A stretch of DNA of 64,000 nucleotides from Parus major (lineage: Eukaryota > Chordata > Aves > Passeriformes > Paridae): positions 107,052,130 to 107,116,129 of the forward strand of contig NC_031770.1 of assembly GCF_001522545.3 (NCBI RefSeq). The letters are read 5' to 3'. Below, piece by piece: positions 1 to 11,559 of the stretch. How positions within the stretch are numbered: position 1 is the first letter of the stretch; each line of letters opens with the position of its first letter. The translations under genes were made by a program, and so were the position numbers. The notes beneath the pieces are model-generated. The model had not been told where the DNA came from. It ran no database searches and saw only the letters and a list, made by a program, of their open reading frames with translations.

Positions 1-3000
1 TAAAGAAAAATCAGATAATAATAGGAAAAGTCACATCACCTCCCATTTCTAATGAAAACAAATACCAACAGCATAAAATGTTCAGCTGATGTAGCCATTG
101 TACATGTGCAAAGGTGAAATCGTGCATTAACTTGACAAGACAAAAAGATGTTTCCATTATTCTGCCTAGAGAATTCTTTCAACCTTTTTCTAGCTGTTAA
201 TTCTATCTTAGAATGCAACAGGCAGCTCCAGTGACAGAATATTTAAAAAAATCCCAAACAGATCAGAAAAATCTAGAAAACTGATTAAGAAAATAGGGTT
301 TACTGAGAGTATCTTTAGTTCAAGAGGCAAATCAGCAGAACTGCATTTTAATACTAAGAAAAAGAGACAAATGTGTCAAGGCTGGAGGAAGGGAGAGGGT
401 TGTGAATTAATTCTAATGTGTGTCTGGGCATCTTTTTAGATTAAACACACTTTGGATGAATTTCAGTTAAACCTCCAGTCAGACAGGTACCAAACTGGTA
501 TCAGTGACTCCATGTGGAAAGAGCCTGGAACAAATACAGGGACTGGGGAAGAAAATGGAGCAAAGATGGACTGGCCTTCTAAAACATCTGCTCATGCTTG
601 CCCAAAACACAGGAAGCAGAATGGAGATGACATTTGTTATCTGTATTTATAGTCTGTGGTACAACTGTACACGAGACAAGTTCTGGTAGCAAGTAAATCT
701 GGAAATCAAAGATTTCATAAGGAGAATGCTGACTTACTGTTTCCATAAAGTGCTTAACCAAATGTTCATGAATTTGAAAGAACCCCAGCTTTTTCCTTAA
801 AATTTGTGTGCAACGAAATTGAGAAAAGAATTCCACTTTTATCCACTTGTTCTGCCATTTTTAGAAATTTTAATCAGGATAGAAAAAGGTACAGAAAGGT
901 ACAGAGAAACACAGAAAGAAGGCTCATGACTCATCCTGGGCAGCATCCACACCAAAAATTATCAAATCCATAAGTATTGACAATGTAGTTTCTTGTGCAG
1001 ATGATCCAGGACTTCCTTTCTCCTCCTTCTCCCTGCCCAGGTCTGACCCCACCCATGGTCCCAGCAGATATTCCCAGTGCCCACTCCTGCCCACGGGGGA
1101 ATCATGCAGTGATGCTCTGGAGCATTCCTGGCTCACCCTTCCAGGACAAAAACACACACATGGATTTCTTTTCCAGGGCAATTGCATTTTCCTCATGGAA
1201 TGCTGCACGGTCTGGCTCAGAGCTGAGGGAGGGACAGAAGCTGAGGAAAGCATTCAGCTGCAAATGCCTCCATTTGCAAATTACTCCATTTCCTTGAAAT
1301 TTCCCTGCAGGAAAAGGCAATAACCTGTTTGACAGCCCCAGGGAGAGGATGGCAAGGTGCAGGTTGAAGGCTGGGGGAATTTTTTGCCTGAGTGACTAGA
1401 GGTCTTCACCTCTCCACCTTTGCTCTAGTTAGGTCAATATTTACAGAAAATACAAAGACAAATGTTCAGATTTCTGAAAGTTCCCAGTAAAACATGGCTG
1501 AATTTACAACATTTTTCCTACCAACAGCATCACAGGATCATAGAAAGGGCTGGTGCTTCTGGCATTGTCCCTGATATATTTGGGTAGTGTAGGAGGTGCT
1601 TAGCAGTGAGCACACAGAGAGAGAGGAAGTGAGTATAAATTAGTAGAAATGGGCTCTATTTAATAATTCCATGCATGCTTTCTGTTACATTATCCCTGTG
1701 AAGAGCTGGACTCAGTGAGATGGAGAATTGTTTTACACACTCCCTGTAATTTTCTTACAGACTTCTGTGAGAACTTCCATAAAATCTGGGACTATGTAGA
1801 CCTATAATTCATCTTCAAAATTGATGATATCTGAAGAAAATATTTAAGGTTATGCCACAGTCTCAAGGGTGAAAAACTTGTTATTTGGTTTAGAATTTGG
1901 TCAATAAAGAGAACAAGTTTGTGTGTTTGTGGGTATTATTCCTTAGAATATGTAATTTTGTGGTTTAAAAAAGCACTGCCCTTTGGATTTGCTTTGTGCA
2001 GCTGGCTCTGGTTAATAAATTAGGTTCTTCACAGGATGGAGAGCTCAGAGCTCACACTGCAAAGTCCCCACAGGCCTGTGCTCTCACTGATGAGAGGGTG
2101 AAAATCTATGACATTAAAACGACAGATTCCATTAGATTTGCACCTTCGGAGTCTGTCTTGTCAGGAGAAAGGAAGTGTGAATGTGCTGAGCAAGATGACT
2201 TTGACTTTTAAGAAATGCTTTTATCCAGGTCACGCAAGGAGCCCAAAGTTTCACCTGGGTGCTGCTCCCTGGCCATGGGGATGTTCAGCCTGTCCTGGGC
2301 TCCCCCTTGGAGTCCACAGGACAGAGGAGCACACGGTGACAGTCAGGACACCTATTCCTAAGGTGCTCAGCTCCCAGCAGGCAAAACAAAACGTGTTCCA
2401 GAGATGGTTTCCAGCTCTGCACTGGGTACATTGAGTAACCAAGCTGAGAAGAACCTAAAACCACAGCCCATCTGAAATCTACCACGAAGGTCCTGACAGA
2501 AAGCAGCAAACAACAGGGTAAGAACAGCCAGTGCTGGGTCCACACCACAGCCAGGAAATATTGAACAAGGACTCCAAAGCAGATTTTCATCTCAAATTCA
2601 ACACTGTCAAAAGATATAAAAAAATTGTTTCCACTGACTCCTCATCATGTGATTGCTTCCAATTCTTTTGGTGGACAATTTTGAAGAGGGCAAAGGATCC
2701 TTCTGTTTCTCCCAGAAAATTCCCTTTTTGCTGATAATAAAAGAGCAAATCTCTAAAGCATTTAGGTTTTTTTTTAACCACAAGTTATGGCTCCTTTGTA
2801 AGCAAAATGACATAATTTTGTTCTATTCTATATTTTTTTCATATTTCCATATTTTCCACACTATTTCCATCTTTAAAATCCTTCAGTCTGCCTTTAAGGA
2901 AAAACTTTTTGCCTTTACCTCAGCCTCTCTGAGAAGCTACTGCCTGTATCTTTGAAGACAAAATATAAATAAAATAAAAATTAAAAAAAATTACTTGTTT

Positions 3001-3639
3001 TTCCTCATCTTTCTTAGATGAGTGCAGGCAGCAATTGCATTGCTCTGGGGCCCCAGCCATACAAGCACTAACAGACACCACATCTTTGCTGCTGGCCACA
3101 AATTGGGAAATTTTAATCCTATCAAAGGCATTTTGCTTAATTGGTTCAGTGATTTATTTTAAATGGCTCTACACATCCAAAGCTGTATAAAGATGTTAAC
3201 AAAAATAAATTATTCCAAGCACAGCCTCCACTGATACTGCATGAAGAGATGTGTTTTTTACTGCACAAAGGCTGTGCAGTGTATTTTGATACGTGTGCAT
3301 ACACACACCTTTAAGTCTGGTGATAAAGCCAAAGAACAGATTTAACACTTTCTACCTTTACAACTCCTTAAAAAAAAAAAAAGTTAATACACTGAGAAAC
3401 AAGTTGTTAGAGAAAACAAAATCATAAATCCATCCAAAAGCTGCTACAGGGATGTGCAATGTGAGACAGACTGACCCTCCCAGGATATTTCAGAGGGAAA
3501 AGCTTCCTCAAAACTTACAGAATTGGTGTCTTTCTGTCCCCTTTCACCAGAAGCAACACAACCAGAATGACAAAAATTATTAACTAATAATAATTCTGCA
3601 AAAAGGGAAGATTGTGTGGAGACCTCTTTTTCAGGCACG
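1..3639. other. Intergenic spacer
   Basis: No gene is supported. ORFs are short and overlap on both strands. The stretch around 1000-1350 is more GC-rich than its surroundings but matches nothing I know. Confidence 0.6.
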
Positions 3640-3910
3640 GAAGCGACAGGACAAGGAGTAGTGGGTACAAACTGAAATAGGGAAAATTTAGCTTGGATAT
3701 TAGGAAGAAATTATTTATTGTGAGGGTACTGAGGCACAGGAAGAGGTTGCCCAGAGAAGCTGTGGCTGCCCCATCCCTGGAAATGTTCCAGGCCAGGTTG
3801 GATGGGGCTGGGAGCAGCCTGGGATAGTGAGAGGTGTTCCTGCCCATGGCAGGGGGCTGGAATTCAATTATCTTTATGGTCCCTTCCAACCCAAACCATT
3901 CTGTGGTTCT
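3640..3910 (+). mobile_element. CR1 LINE 3' fragment
   Basis: Shows the CR1 3' signature in order: GACAGGACAAGGAG, TTGGATATTAGGAAGAAATT, AGAAGCTGTGGCTGCCCCAT, then GGTCCCTTCCAACCCAAACC at the end. It is 5'-truncated as usual for CR1. Confidence 0.92.
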
Positions 3911-6195
3911 AATTTAAGATTTTTAACCAGCAATACAGAAAGCATTCCTTTATAAAAAATGAAAGACATATTCATTAGGAGCACCACATTTTGCCTGTTT
4001 ATTCCTCATAAACACCCCACAGTGAAGCATCCTCCATAGGGGCTGCCTTCTGCTGCTGCCAAACCACAGCAGCACTCCACATCACCTGGGAGAGCTCCTT
4101 TTTCCTTGCACATTTTCACACACATTCATTACAGGAAGACCCAAATTCCTATTACTTTAACACAATTTGTAACCTGATTTTTGTGTGCATTTGTGTACTA
4201 AATTAATTGTTCTGTCTGCCACCAAAAATGGAAATCAATACAAATTCAACATGACAACTCCTCTTCTGAAAAGGAAAAGACAGGTCAATCTATCAAAAGA
4301 AACTTGAAAGGTTGTTTGATCACATAAGAGAGGAGAAGGCTGTGGTTAATTTCAGCAGTTACTTCTGGCTTAGAATATAAAAGCTTTTAGAAAGTATCAG
4401 TGAGCCTTTTCCCCAAAGGAGACATTTTCCAGACACTTAGAGCTTGGCAGTTCATTTTTAAGGGAATTTTAGTGCTTATCAGCACACTTCAAAGTCAGCC
4501 TTCAAGTCTTGTCTTCAGCAGATCTTTTGACAGAGCCTGACACACATCATCATCATACTCCAGGAGCTTTTCAGCTGATTGATAAAGTCAAAATCCCCTG
4601 TTCCAGTGCCCTGTCCCTGCTCTGCCCCGCAGCTCCCGTGTGTGAGGCACAGCAGATCACCAGGGGATTTCTGCTGCACCTCTCCAGCTGCACAGACAAA
4701 TCCCTGGGGCTCTCTGCAGAGAGCAGGGATTAAGATAACATTTTGTAATAATGCAGGAGAAATCCAGGCAGTCCCAGGGCTCCCAACCCAACCAGCTCAG
4801 CAATGTGGGGGATTTTCAGCTGCAGCACGACAGAAATAAGCATTGCATGAGTAACTGCAATTAACCAGGAAAAAATGGATCATTTACTGTGGAAACATCA
4901 GAAAGGCACAGAGCAGGGTGAGGGATCTGATGGGATTTAAACAGGCCAGGGGTACCCCAAGCCCAGTTCTGCTCCTTTGTAACACAAAAAGTCAGGATGA
5001 AATATTGACATCAGTGGGGCACTTCTGGAAGACAAACACTCTAAGAGCAAGGCTGTGTGCCAAAAATACTACTGATGAGCAGCAGGGTGTGTCAAAAGGT
5101 GGCATCGATGCAGGTATACTGAAAGAAGTGTCCCAGCTTCCTTTTCCAGAGAGCTCTGCCTGCAGATGGCCACCTCTAACCCCAGAAATTCCCATTTGGC
5201 TGCTGCTATCAATACTGCAGTGGAAGGACAGCCTGGGACAGGCATCAAGTTTTGAGACCACCAGGGACCATTTCACAGGTTGGCAATCTGCCTGTGATGA
5301 GTGTTTACTGAAAGTCTGTTTAGCACCACCAGGGTAAGGAAAACTCACTGCTTCTTCAAACATTCACTCCTCTATTAATTTGCCCTTCTTAAACAAGGGT
5401 ATTTAAAGCCAAACTCAAGCTAAATACAGCTCCATCTTCCAAAAGCCCAGTAATTGCAACAGTCTGCCTGTTCCCTGCCCAGAGACACTGCAGCATGAAT
5501 AGGAATTTCATTATAAAATTCAGCTTGCACTGCCCAAGGGTTGGAATGATCTTGCTAATCAATCCATTGTTCAACACTTAATCCTCAAACAGCCCAAAGA
5601 GGTGATTTATTGCTGGTCTCAACCTGAACCAAAAGTACCCAAAGGGTACACATATGTCTTAGATGTGGGTTGAAGAGCTATAATTGAAGATTGATGCCTA
5701 AGTAAGCAAAAGAGCACAGGGCTTTTCAAGTTTAGCACTGCTGAGCAAATAAAAGTGCCATTCCATTGACTGGCTGCAGTTAAGTAAATAAATAGACCTC
5801 AGATTATGTTTTCCAGTTGTGAAAAAGAGCAGCCTTAGCACATGTTTGCAGTAATTAGTGGCAGATGAACTATTTTCATCAGATCAGAAGGGACATGCAC
5901 CTTTTCCCAAAGCCAAAGTAGCCCCAGGGTGCCACTGGAGCTGGGTTTAGGATACCAGGGGAAACTGAGGGGCCTGAAGGAACACGCAGTGTCCAGCCAC
6001 ATCTGATCTGAAACACAGACATGTAAACATGTTCACAAGCTTGACACCATCAGAAAGGTCTCTCTGTTGTGTCCAGATGGAAGTCACTGAAGAAAAACAT
6101 CTCCAACCACAATTTGCAGAGAAAAACCACAGAAAGCTTTCATTACGTTAAAACCTAACAGGGAAGTTAAAATTCTAAACAACTCCAATGGCATT
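3911..6195. other. Intergenic spacer
   Basis: Nothing coding is supported. Overlapping open frames of 139 (plus) and 123 (minus) codons near 4.9-5.4 kb match no known protein and are probably chance. Confidence 0.6.
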
Positions 6196-6440
6196 TTACA
6201 GAATCACAGAATGGGTCAGGTTGGATGGGGCCACAGTGGGGTCATCTGGTCCAACATTCCTGCTCAAGCATCATCCCACAGGACATGGCAGAGGATTGTG
6301 CCCAGATGGTTCTGGAATATCTCCAGTGAGGGAGATTCCACACGTTCTCTGAACAATCTGCTCATTGCTCACTGCACAGCAAAGTTCTTCCTCGAGTTCA
6401 GCTGGGACTTCCTGTGCACCAGTATCAATTTGATATTGAC
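6196..6440 (-). mobile_element. CR1 LINE 3' fragment
   Basis: Starts ACAGAATCACAGAATGGGTC followed by AGGTTGGATGGGGCCACAGT and GTCATCTGGTCCAACATTCC, the reverse complement of a CR1 3' end from a subfamily different from the copy at 3640. Confidence 0.8.
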
Positions 6441-7833
6441 TGTACCCCCCTTGAGAGAATGAAAAAATAATCTGCTTTATAATACAGAATATGTTAGAAA
6501 CTGTAAACAATCATCAGCATTGCCCTGCCTGCAGGATACAAATGGGACATCTCATTTGGGGGGGCAGGGAAGGGGAATACTGGTGAGTTTGGAATTTTGA
6601 CCTGATGGCATTCACAGATTTCTGTGCTAAAATATATTCCCATCATGCTGTTGGCCTAAACAAAACCACTGAAATGAGCCAGAGAAGGAGCCCTTTCCTG
6701 GGAACACATCCACCAGGGATTTTAGGAGCATCCTCACTGTGGGGCAGGAGGTGAAATAGGGCTGCATGTCCCAGACTGTGCTTTCCCCCTGAAATGAGAC
6801 TTAACCCTGGCAGGACATGGCCCCACAGCCCTTGTTTGTGCAGCCACATGCTCAGCCACTCAGGCAGTGCTGAAGGCCTCTGGAAAGAACTGGGATGTGC
6901 AATGAACTGTGACACCTTGGCAAGGGGGGCACTGGGGGTTCCCAGGTCTCACCACTTTGCCAGGGGGGAACAGCTCCAATCAAGCTCCTGCACATCAAGG
7001 AGTCCAAGTGTCCCACACAACACTGACATTATTAAGCTGTTGCTACACAGTTAATTTGTGAAACTGGCAGAATTCCAGCTCTGGAGATTCCCTCTCAGCT
7101 GCAATTAAACCTGGGCTGTCAGCCCATGGTATTTTGAGAAATACCAGTTTACAGCCCACGAAGGACAGCCACACCTTTCACCTCTCAAATATATTTATTC
7201 ACTAAATGCTCCTGCAGTTTAAGTTTGGGGTATTAAAAACAGAAGTTCAGTGCCCCTCCTCATCCTGGACCATGAACTGGCTCTCTGTAAAGCTCCCCCA
7301 CCTCTTTTACTTTTAAATGCCTAAATGACCATAAAACACAGGGGAAAACACTGCTATGTGCCAGGTGCTGAAATAAGCACCATGCTTCAAACACCCTTTG
7401 ATAAACAGAAGATGAAACAGATTCCTTTCATGGTGCTTTTGCTGGGGCAAGACTCCTGCTGAATTTCCTGGGGTTCTGGAAGGGGTCTGTGTAATAAAGG
7501 AAGCCTCACCTGAGACCATCTATAAATTCCACTGTTTAACCAACTGGTTTAACCTGCACACGAGAGGAGGGCAGCTGCTGGGCTGTGGCAAGTTTGCTTA
7601 AATTTTCAGGTGCTATAAAAAAATTCCAATCATTTCATTAATTGACTAAGAAGCAGACCTTGAGGTAATGGTCTTTTAAAATTTGTTACAGCAGCACACA
7701 GACCCAATTTTACCTCTATGTGAATAGAGGTAAATGTGAAGATGGGCTGTGTGAAAGGAGCAGGGATGAACTCCTGTCTGGAGAGGGAGAGGAGAGAGGA
7801 AGCAACAGGGTCCTGAGGACAAAGACTGCCCCA
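6441..7833. other. Intergenic spacer
   Basis: No gene, RNA or clear repeat is seen. Confidence 0.55.
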
Positions 7834-8312
7834 TGTCATGGTTTTAAAGCATTAGCTAAAAAATCACTAGAAAACTTACTCATTTCTTGCTGTGAGATAT
7901 GGATTAGGAGAAGGGTAAAACAGGTTTAAAACTTAAAAGGAATAAAGAAAGTTAAATAACAAAAATACAAGAATAAGAAACTTCTAGAAACCCTTTTTAA
8001 CCACCAGGTTTTTTCTCTATGTTGTCAATTAAACAAGCACTGCTCTTCCCTCCAGACCCTCCTCAGCTTCTCCCATCAGAACATCTGGCTGTGGCTTTTC
8101 CCATGCTTGGGGCATTTTTCTCCCTCTTCAGTAAAGGCTTGTTGATGACCTTAAACTGTGTTACTTTGCTTAAATCTTCTATATTTCAAACGTATGTGAA
8201 GCCACTTGGGTTTAAGTGACTTCTGACCTGAGGTAATACTGAGGGCATTTATCTAGGTTTTTGGTAGAGAAGGGTAAGTACTACTTGTTAGAAACAGTGA
8301 CAAAATTTCAAC
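7834..8312 (+). mobile_element. Possible avian LTR-type repeat
   Basis: Begins TGTCATGGTTTTAAAG, the style of start seen in songbird endogenous retroviral LTRs. It continues with CTTGCTGTGAGATATGGATT, CATCAGAACATCTGGCTGTG and GACCTGAGGTAATACTGAGG, phrases that recur in such elements as I remember them. No coding part and no clear target-site duplication are seen. The right edge is approximate. Confidence 0.4.
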
Positions 8313-9183
8313 TTTATTTTCATTTGAAACCATTAATTTATCCTGACAAGAGGCAATAATGCTTCTATCAAAGCCCTCATTAGAAAGGGTTTCTCAGAAC
8401 AAGGACAGATTTTCTACTTAAACCAGATACCCCATCTGACATGGAGAAACAATCTCCTTTGTTAGGACACTGCACAGGAAATGTCCATCCATCTGATTCA
8501 GCTCTGCTTGCTTTCCCACATCTAAAGGGGGGAAACTGACAATTTGCAGTGTCCTCTTTCTTGTTCATCTTGTTCATCTCTGTCATTGTCTTGCAGAACA
8601 GGAAAAAGAATGAAAATTCTTTCTGGACAGGTCAGAAAAGGGCTTTGTACAGTTCCTCTGACACACAAGAACTGAGATAGAGACAACAAATACTGGGAGG
8701 GAGAGAACAGCTACAGTGCAGAAACAGAGTTGTCCATCAGTCTGGAAGGACAAATGGAAGTGATGAATACAATAGCAACAAATAGGATCAGTTTTACTCA
8801 AAAGACAGCCAAAATCAGCTAGATAATGCTCAACATTTGTACATCACATGAAAAATTAAATAATTTTACAACAGCTCCACATACTGTACAGCTCCTTATT
8901 TCACTGACAAAAATAAAAGGAAAGAAAAAGAAAATAAGAAAGAAATTGAAGCACTGAAATGGCAAATGAGGACAAACTCTCCTCACAGCAATTTTCACAA
9001 AGGTGAGAAACAAGCTTTTTGTTTCAGCATGTTTCTTCCAAGGGCTGCAGCAACACTGATGGTTTCCTGCTCCTGACAGCAGGTTCAGGGCCTTTTCTCT
9101 TCTGCTTTTCACGATGCTTCCCGTGGTTGTGCTCCAGGACAGTGCTGTCCATGCTCTGAGCTGGTCAGGCTCTTCTGCTCCCC
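8313..9183. other. Spacer or possible ADGRF4 3' UTR
   Basis: Carries a minus-strand open frame (9205-8819) of no recognised family. If the candidate terminal exon at 9265 is real, this would be the 3' UTR of the receptor gene. Confidence 0.3.
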
Positions 9184-9265
9184 TCAAACCAGCACCTCTC
9201 TGCAAGAAGTGCTCCTTTTCTTCTCGCTGGTCAGATCCACTGAAGACAACAGTCCACTGCTAGGA
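9184..9265 (-). CDS. Candidate terminal exon of ADGRF4 (phase problem)
   Basis: A strong pyrimidine-rich acceptor (tgttttccctcctag) precedes 9265. One frame reads PSSGLLSSVDLTSEKKRSTS and stops at 9184, which looks like an ADGRF tail. However, exon 7 ends in phase 0, which would give Ser then TAG at once. A second acceptor four-plus bases on opens a different, longer frame. I cannot decide between these, or a missed exon, from sequence alone. Confidence 0.2.
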
Positions 9266-9504
9266 CTAGGAGGGAAAACAATCAGGTCAGATTACAAGAA
9301 TCATCTCTGGAGGTGGAGGGTCCATTTCAAACAGGAGCTGCCACAGCATCCTGTGAGAAACACAAGATTGTCAACTTAAAATGTGACCCACAGGAAAGGC
9401 TCCTGCAGGTCTGGGGAGACTCAGAGACCTGAAGCAAGAGCCTTCATAACCCTTCCAGTGTCTTACATTGACCATTAAATCTCTGGATACACAGTCCCAT
9501 TTTG

Positions 9505-9990
9505 GGCTCCTCAATCCAGGAGAGACATTGAGAGGCTGGAGCTTGTCCAGAGAGGGAATGGAGCTGGGGAAGGGTCTGGAGCACAGCTCTGATGAGGAGC
9601 AGCTGAGGGAGGAGCTGGGAAAGCTCAGTCTGGAGAAAAGGAGGCTCAGGAGGGACCTTCTGGCTCTGCACAACTCCCTGAAAGAGGGGACAGCAGGGTG
9701 GGGTCGGGCTCTCTTCTCTTGCACCAAGCAACAGGACAAGAGAAAATGGCCTCACCTTGTGCCAGGGGGATTTGGATTGGATATTAGGAATAATTCCTTC
9801 ACCAAACAGTTGTCAACCATTGGAACAGCCTGCCCAGGGCAGTGGTGGAGTCCCTGGAGGTATTTAAAAGTCACGTAGATGTGACCATTGGGGACATGGT
9901 TTAGTGATGGGTTTGGCAGTGCTGGCAGCCAAGTCTTGGTGGGACTCAACCTGAAAGATCTTTTCCAACCTAAACAATCCTATGATTCTG
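9505..9990 (+). mobile_element. CR1 LINE 3' fragment (long copy)
   Basis: The longest CR1 copy here: GAGGAGCAGCTGAGGGAGGA, AAAAGGAGGCTCAGGAGGGA, GGATTTGGATTGGATATTAG, GCCCAGGGCAGTGGTGGAGT and a TTTTCCAACCTAAACAATCC, TATGATTCTG end. The 136-codon plus-strand open frame at 9468-9878 is remnant CR1, not a host gene. Confidence 0.92.
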
Positions 9991-11499
9991 AAATTCTCTG
10001 AAACAATACTTTTTTATTTTTTTATAAACAATCATCTCAGGTGTGACAAGCTTCTCCAGCTCTAATGAGTCAAACTCCATGTTTACACCCATGTTTACAA
10101 AAGTGGATGACTCACATCTTTCCCCTGTGTTATGCCACAGTAAACACCTACACGTGGTTTCTTCCACGCAGGTGAGTGACAACATCGACCCAAATTCCTA
10201 GGCACACACAGCCATGGTTTCCACACCAAGTTTTGCCCAGTGAGATCACTCAATATTTTTATCAAATGCTGCTGAGTCATGGGATTAGTGACATTTCCAT
10301 CTGTTGTTTCCAGACTATTATACTGAAGGTGTCTTGAGAGAATTTTAACTTTCAAACTTTCAACCACGACCTAACACCTGACAAGATGTGAAATATCTTT
10401 ATTGGATCTTCCTGGATCGATAAAAGAATTGTAATTTCAAAGCTGCACAGTCTCTTCTGCCCCAAATGACCCAAATGCTGGTTTCAGAGAGGAGAAATAG
10501 TTGCCTTAACCCCTCTATTTTCCCCTCATAAACCACATACATTTGAACACACAGTCACTGGAAGCCCTCCACAGATTTCGATACAAGGATCATAACTGAG
10601 AAATAGACTGGAAAAAAAAAAGAAACTCTTTTTCCCATGTCCAAACTGGACTGACACAGTTTCTTTTGGCAGGCAGCAAAAACATTGCAGGTAATTCTTG
10701 AGACACCTAAAGGGCACTCACTTTTACAAATATTGTGTGAAACCACTAAAGCCTTGGTACCAAAAGAAATCCAAGGACAACAGACAGATTTTTTGCAGTA
10801 GAGATAGAAACAACAACTCAGTGATGTCAACAATTCTGCCAAAGTTTTTGCAGGAAGCTGCTAAAACACGGTTTGTTTCCTTGAGGTTGAAACATTGCTT
10901 TTAATGAATTGCTCTGATATTTAAAAGAACCTCACGCTCTCATGAGTGCACATCAATTAGCACCAAACACACTGTCTGGGCTCTGAGTGGTTTCCATCCC
11001 CCAGATGAAAGCAGAACAACTCTCTGACATCCTAAAGCAGCCCTGCTGGCATACAGATCCATGTTTTTGTGAAGGCAGCAAATAGGTAATTATACTGGGA
11101 ATTCTGATTCCTAATTCCATTCCTTCCTTATTCAATGACCTTAAAGTAAATCTAATTCACATATGGAGGAAAAAGTCTCCACTTTTTCCTCCACTGTCTG
11201 CCTAAAGGGCTTTGACATCTGCAGGTGAAGAGATTAGATGAAAATACCACTTCTAACTTTGTAACCACAGCAGAAGGTTATGTGGGAATCACAAAAATCT
11301 ATCGATTGCCACTTCTGATATTTAGAAGCTTAATACCCTGAGCAGACTTTTGAGATACCTGTATGTCCTTCAGCAAGGATTTACATGTGAAAAATGTTGT
11401 ATGCTGTAAGATGCAGTAGATGGTTCCCTGCTTCTGACATACAAATAAGGTTTGTAAATTGGTAAATTAGCCATTAACAGGAAAATAAATAAACTTTAC
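9991..11499. other. Region after ADGRF4 exon 7
   Basis: Either the last ADGRF4 intron or downstream spacer. No phase-0 terminal exon that I could support was found here. Confidence 0.4.
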
Positions 11500-11559
11500 C
11501 TTTTCTAGACCCCACCTCCGCCTCGATGAAAGGCAGTTCATCCTTAAGGCTTCTCTTGT
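11500..11559 (-). CDS. ADGRF4: ADGRF4 exon 7 (cytoplasmic tail)
   Basis: The 60-bp exon [20 protein letters not shown] lies after a very short 79-bp intron. REAL and RMNCLSS align with the human ADGRF4 tail. Donor gtaaag in phase 0. If that donor were not used, translation would continue about 12 residues to a stop. Confidence 0.85.

Noticed and set aside
4918..5363. Overlapping 139- and 123-codon frames on opposite strands
   Set aside because: Open on both strands, no family resemblance, and no exon borders that join other coding sequence.
9468..9878. 136-codon plus-strand open frame
   Set aside because: It lies inside a CR1 3' fragment. The bases match CR1 throughout.
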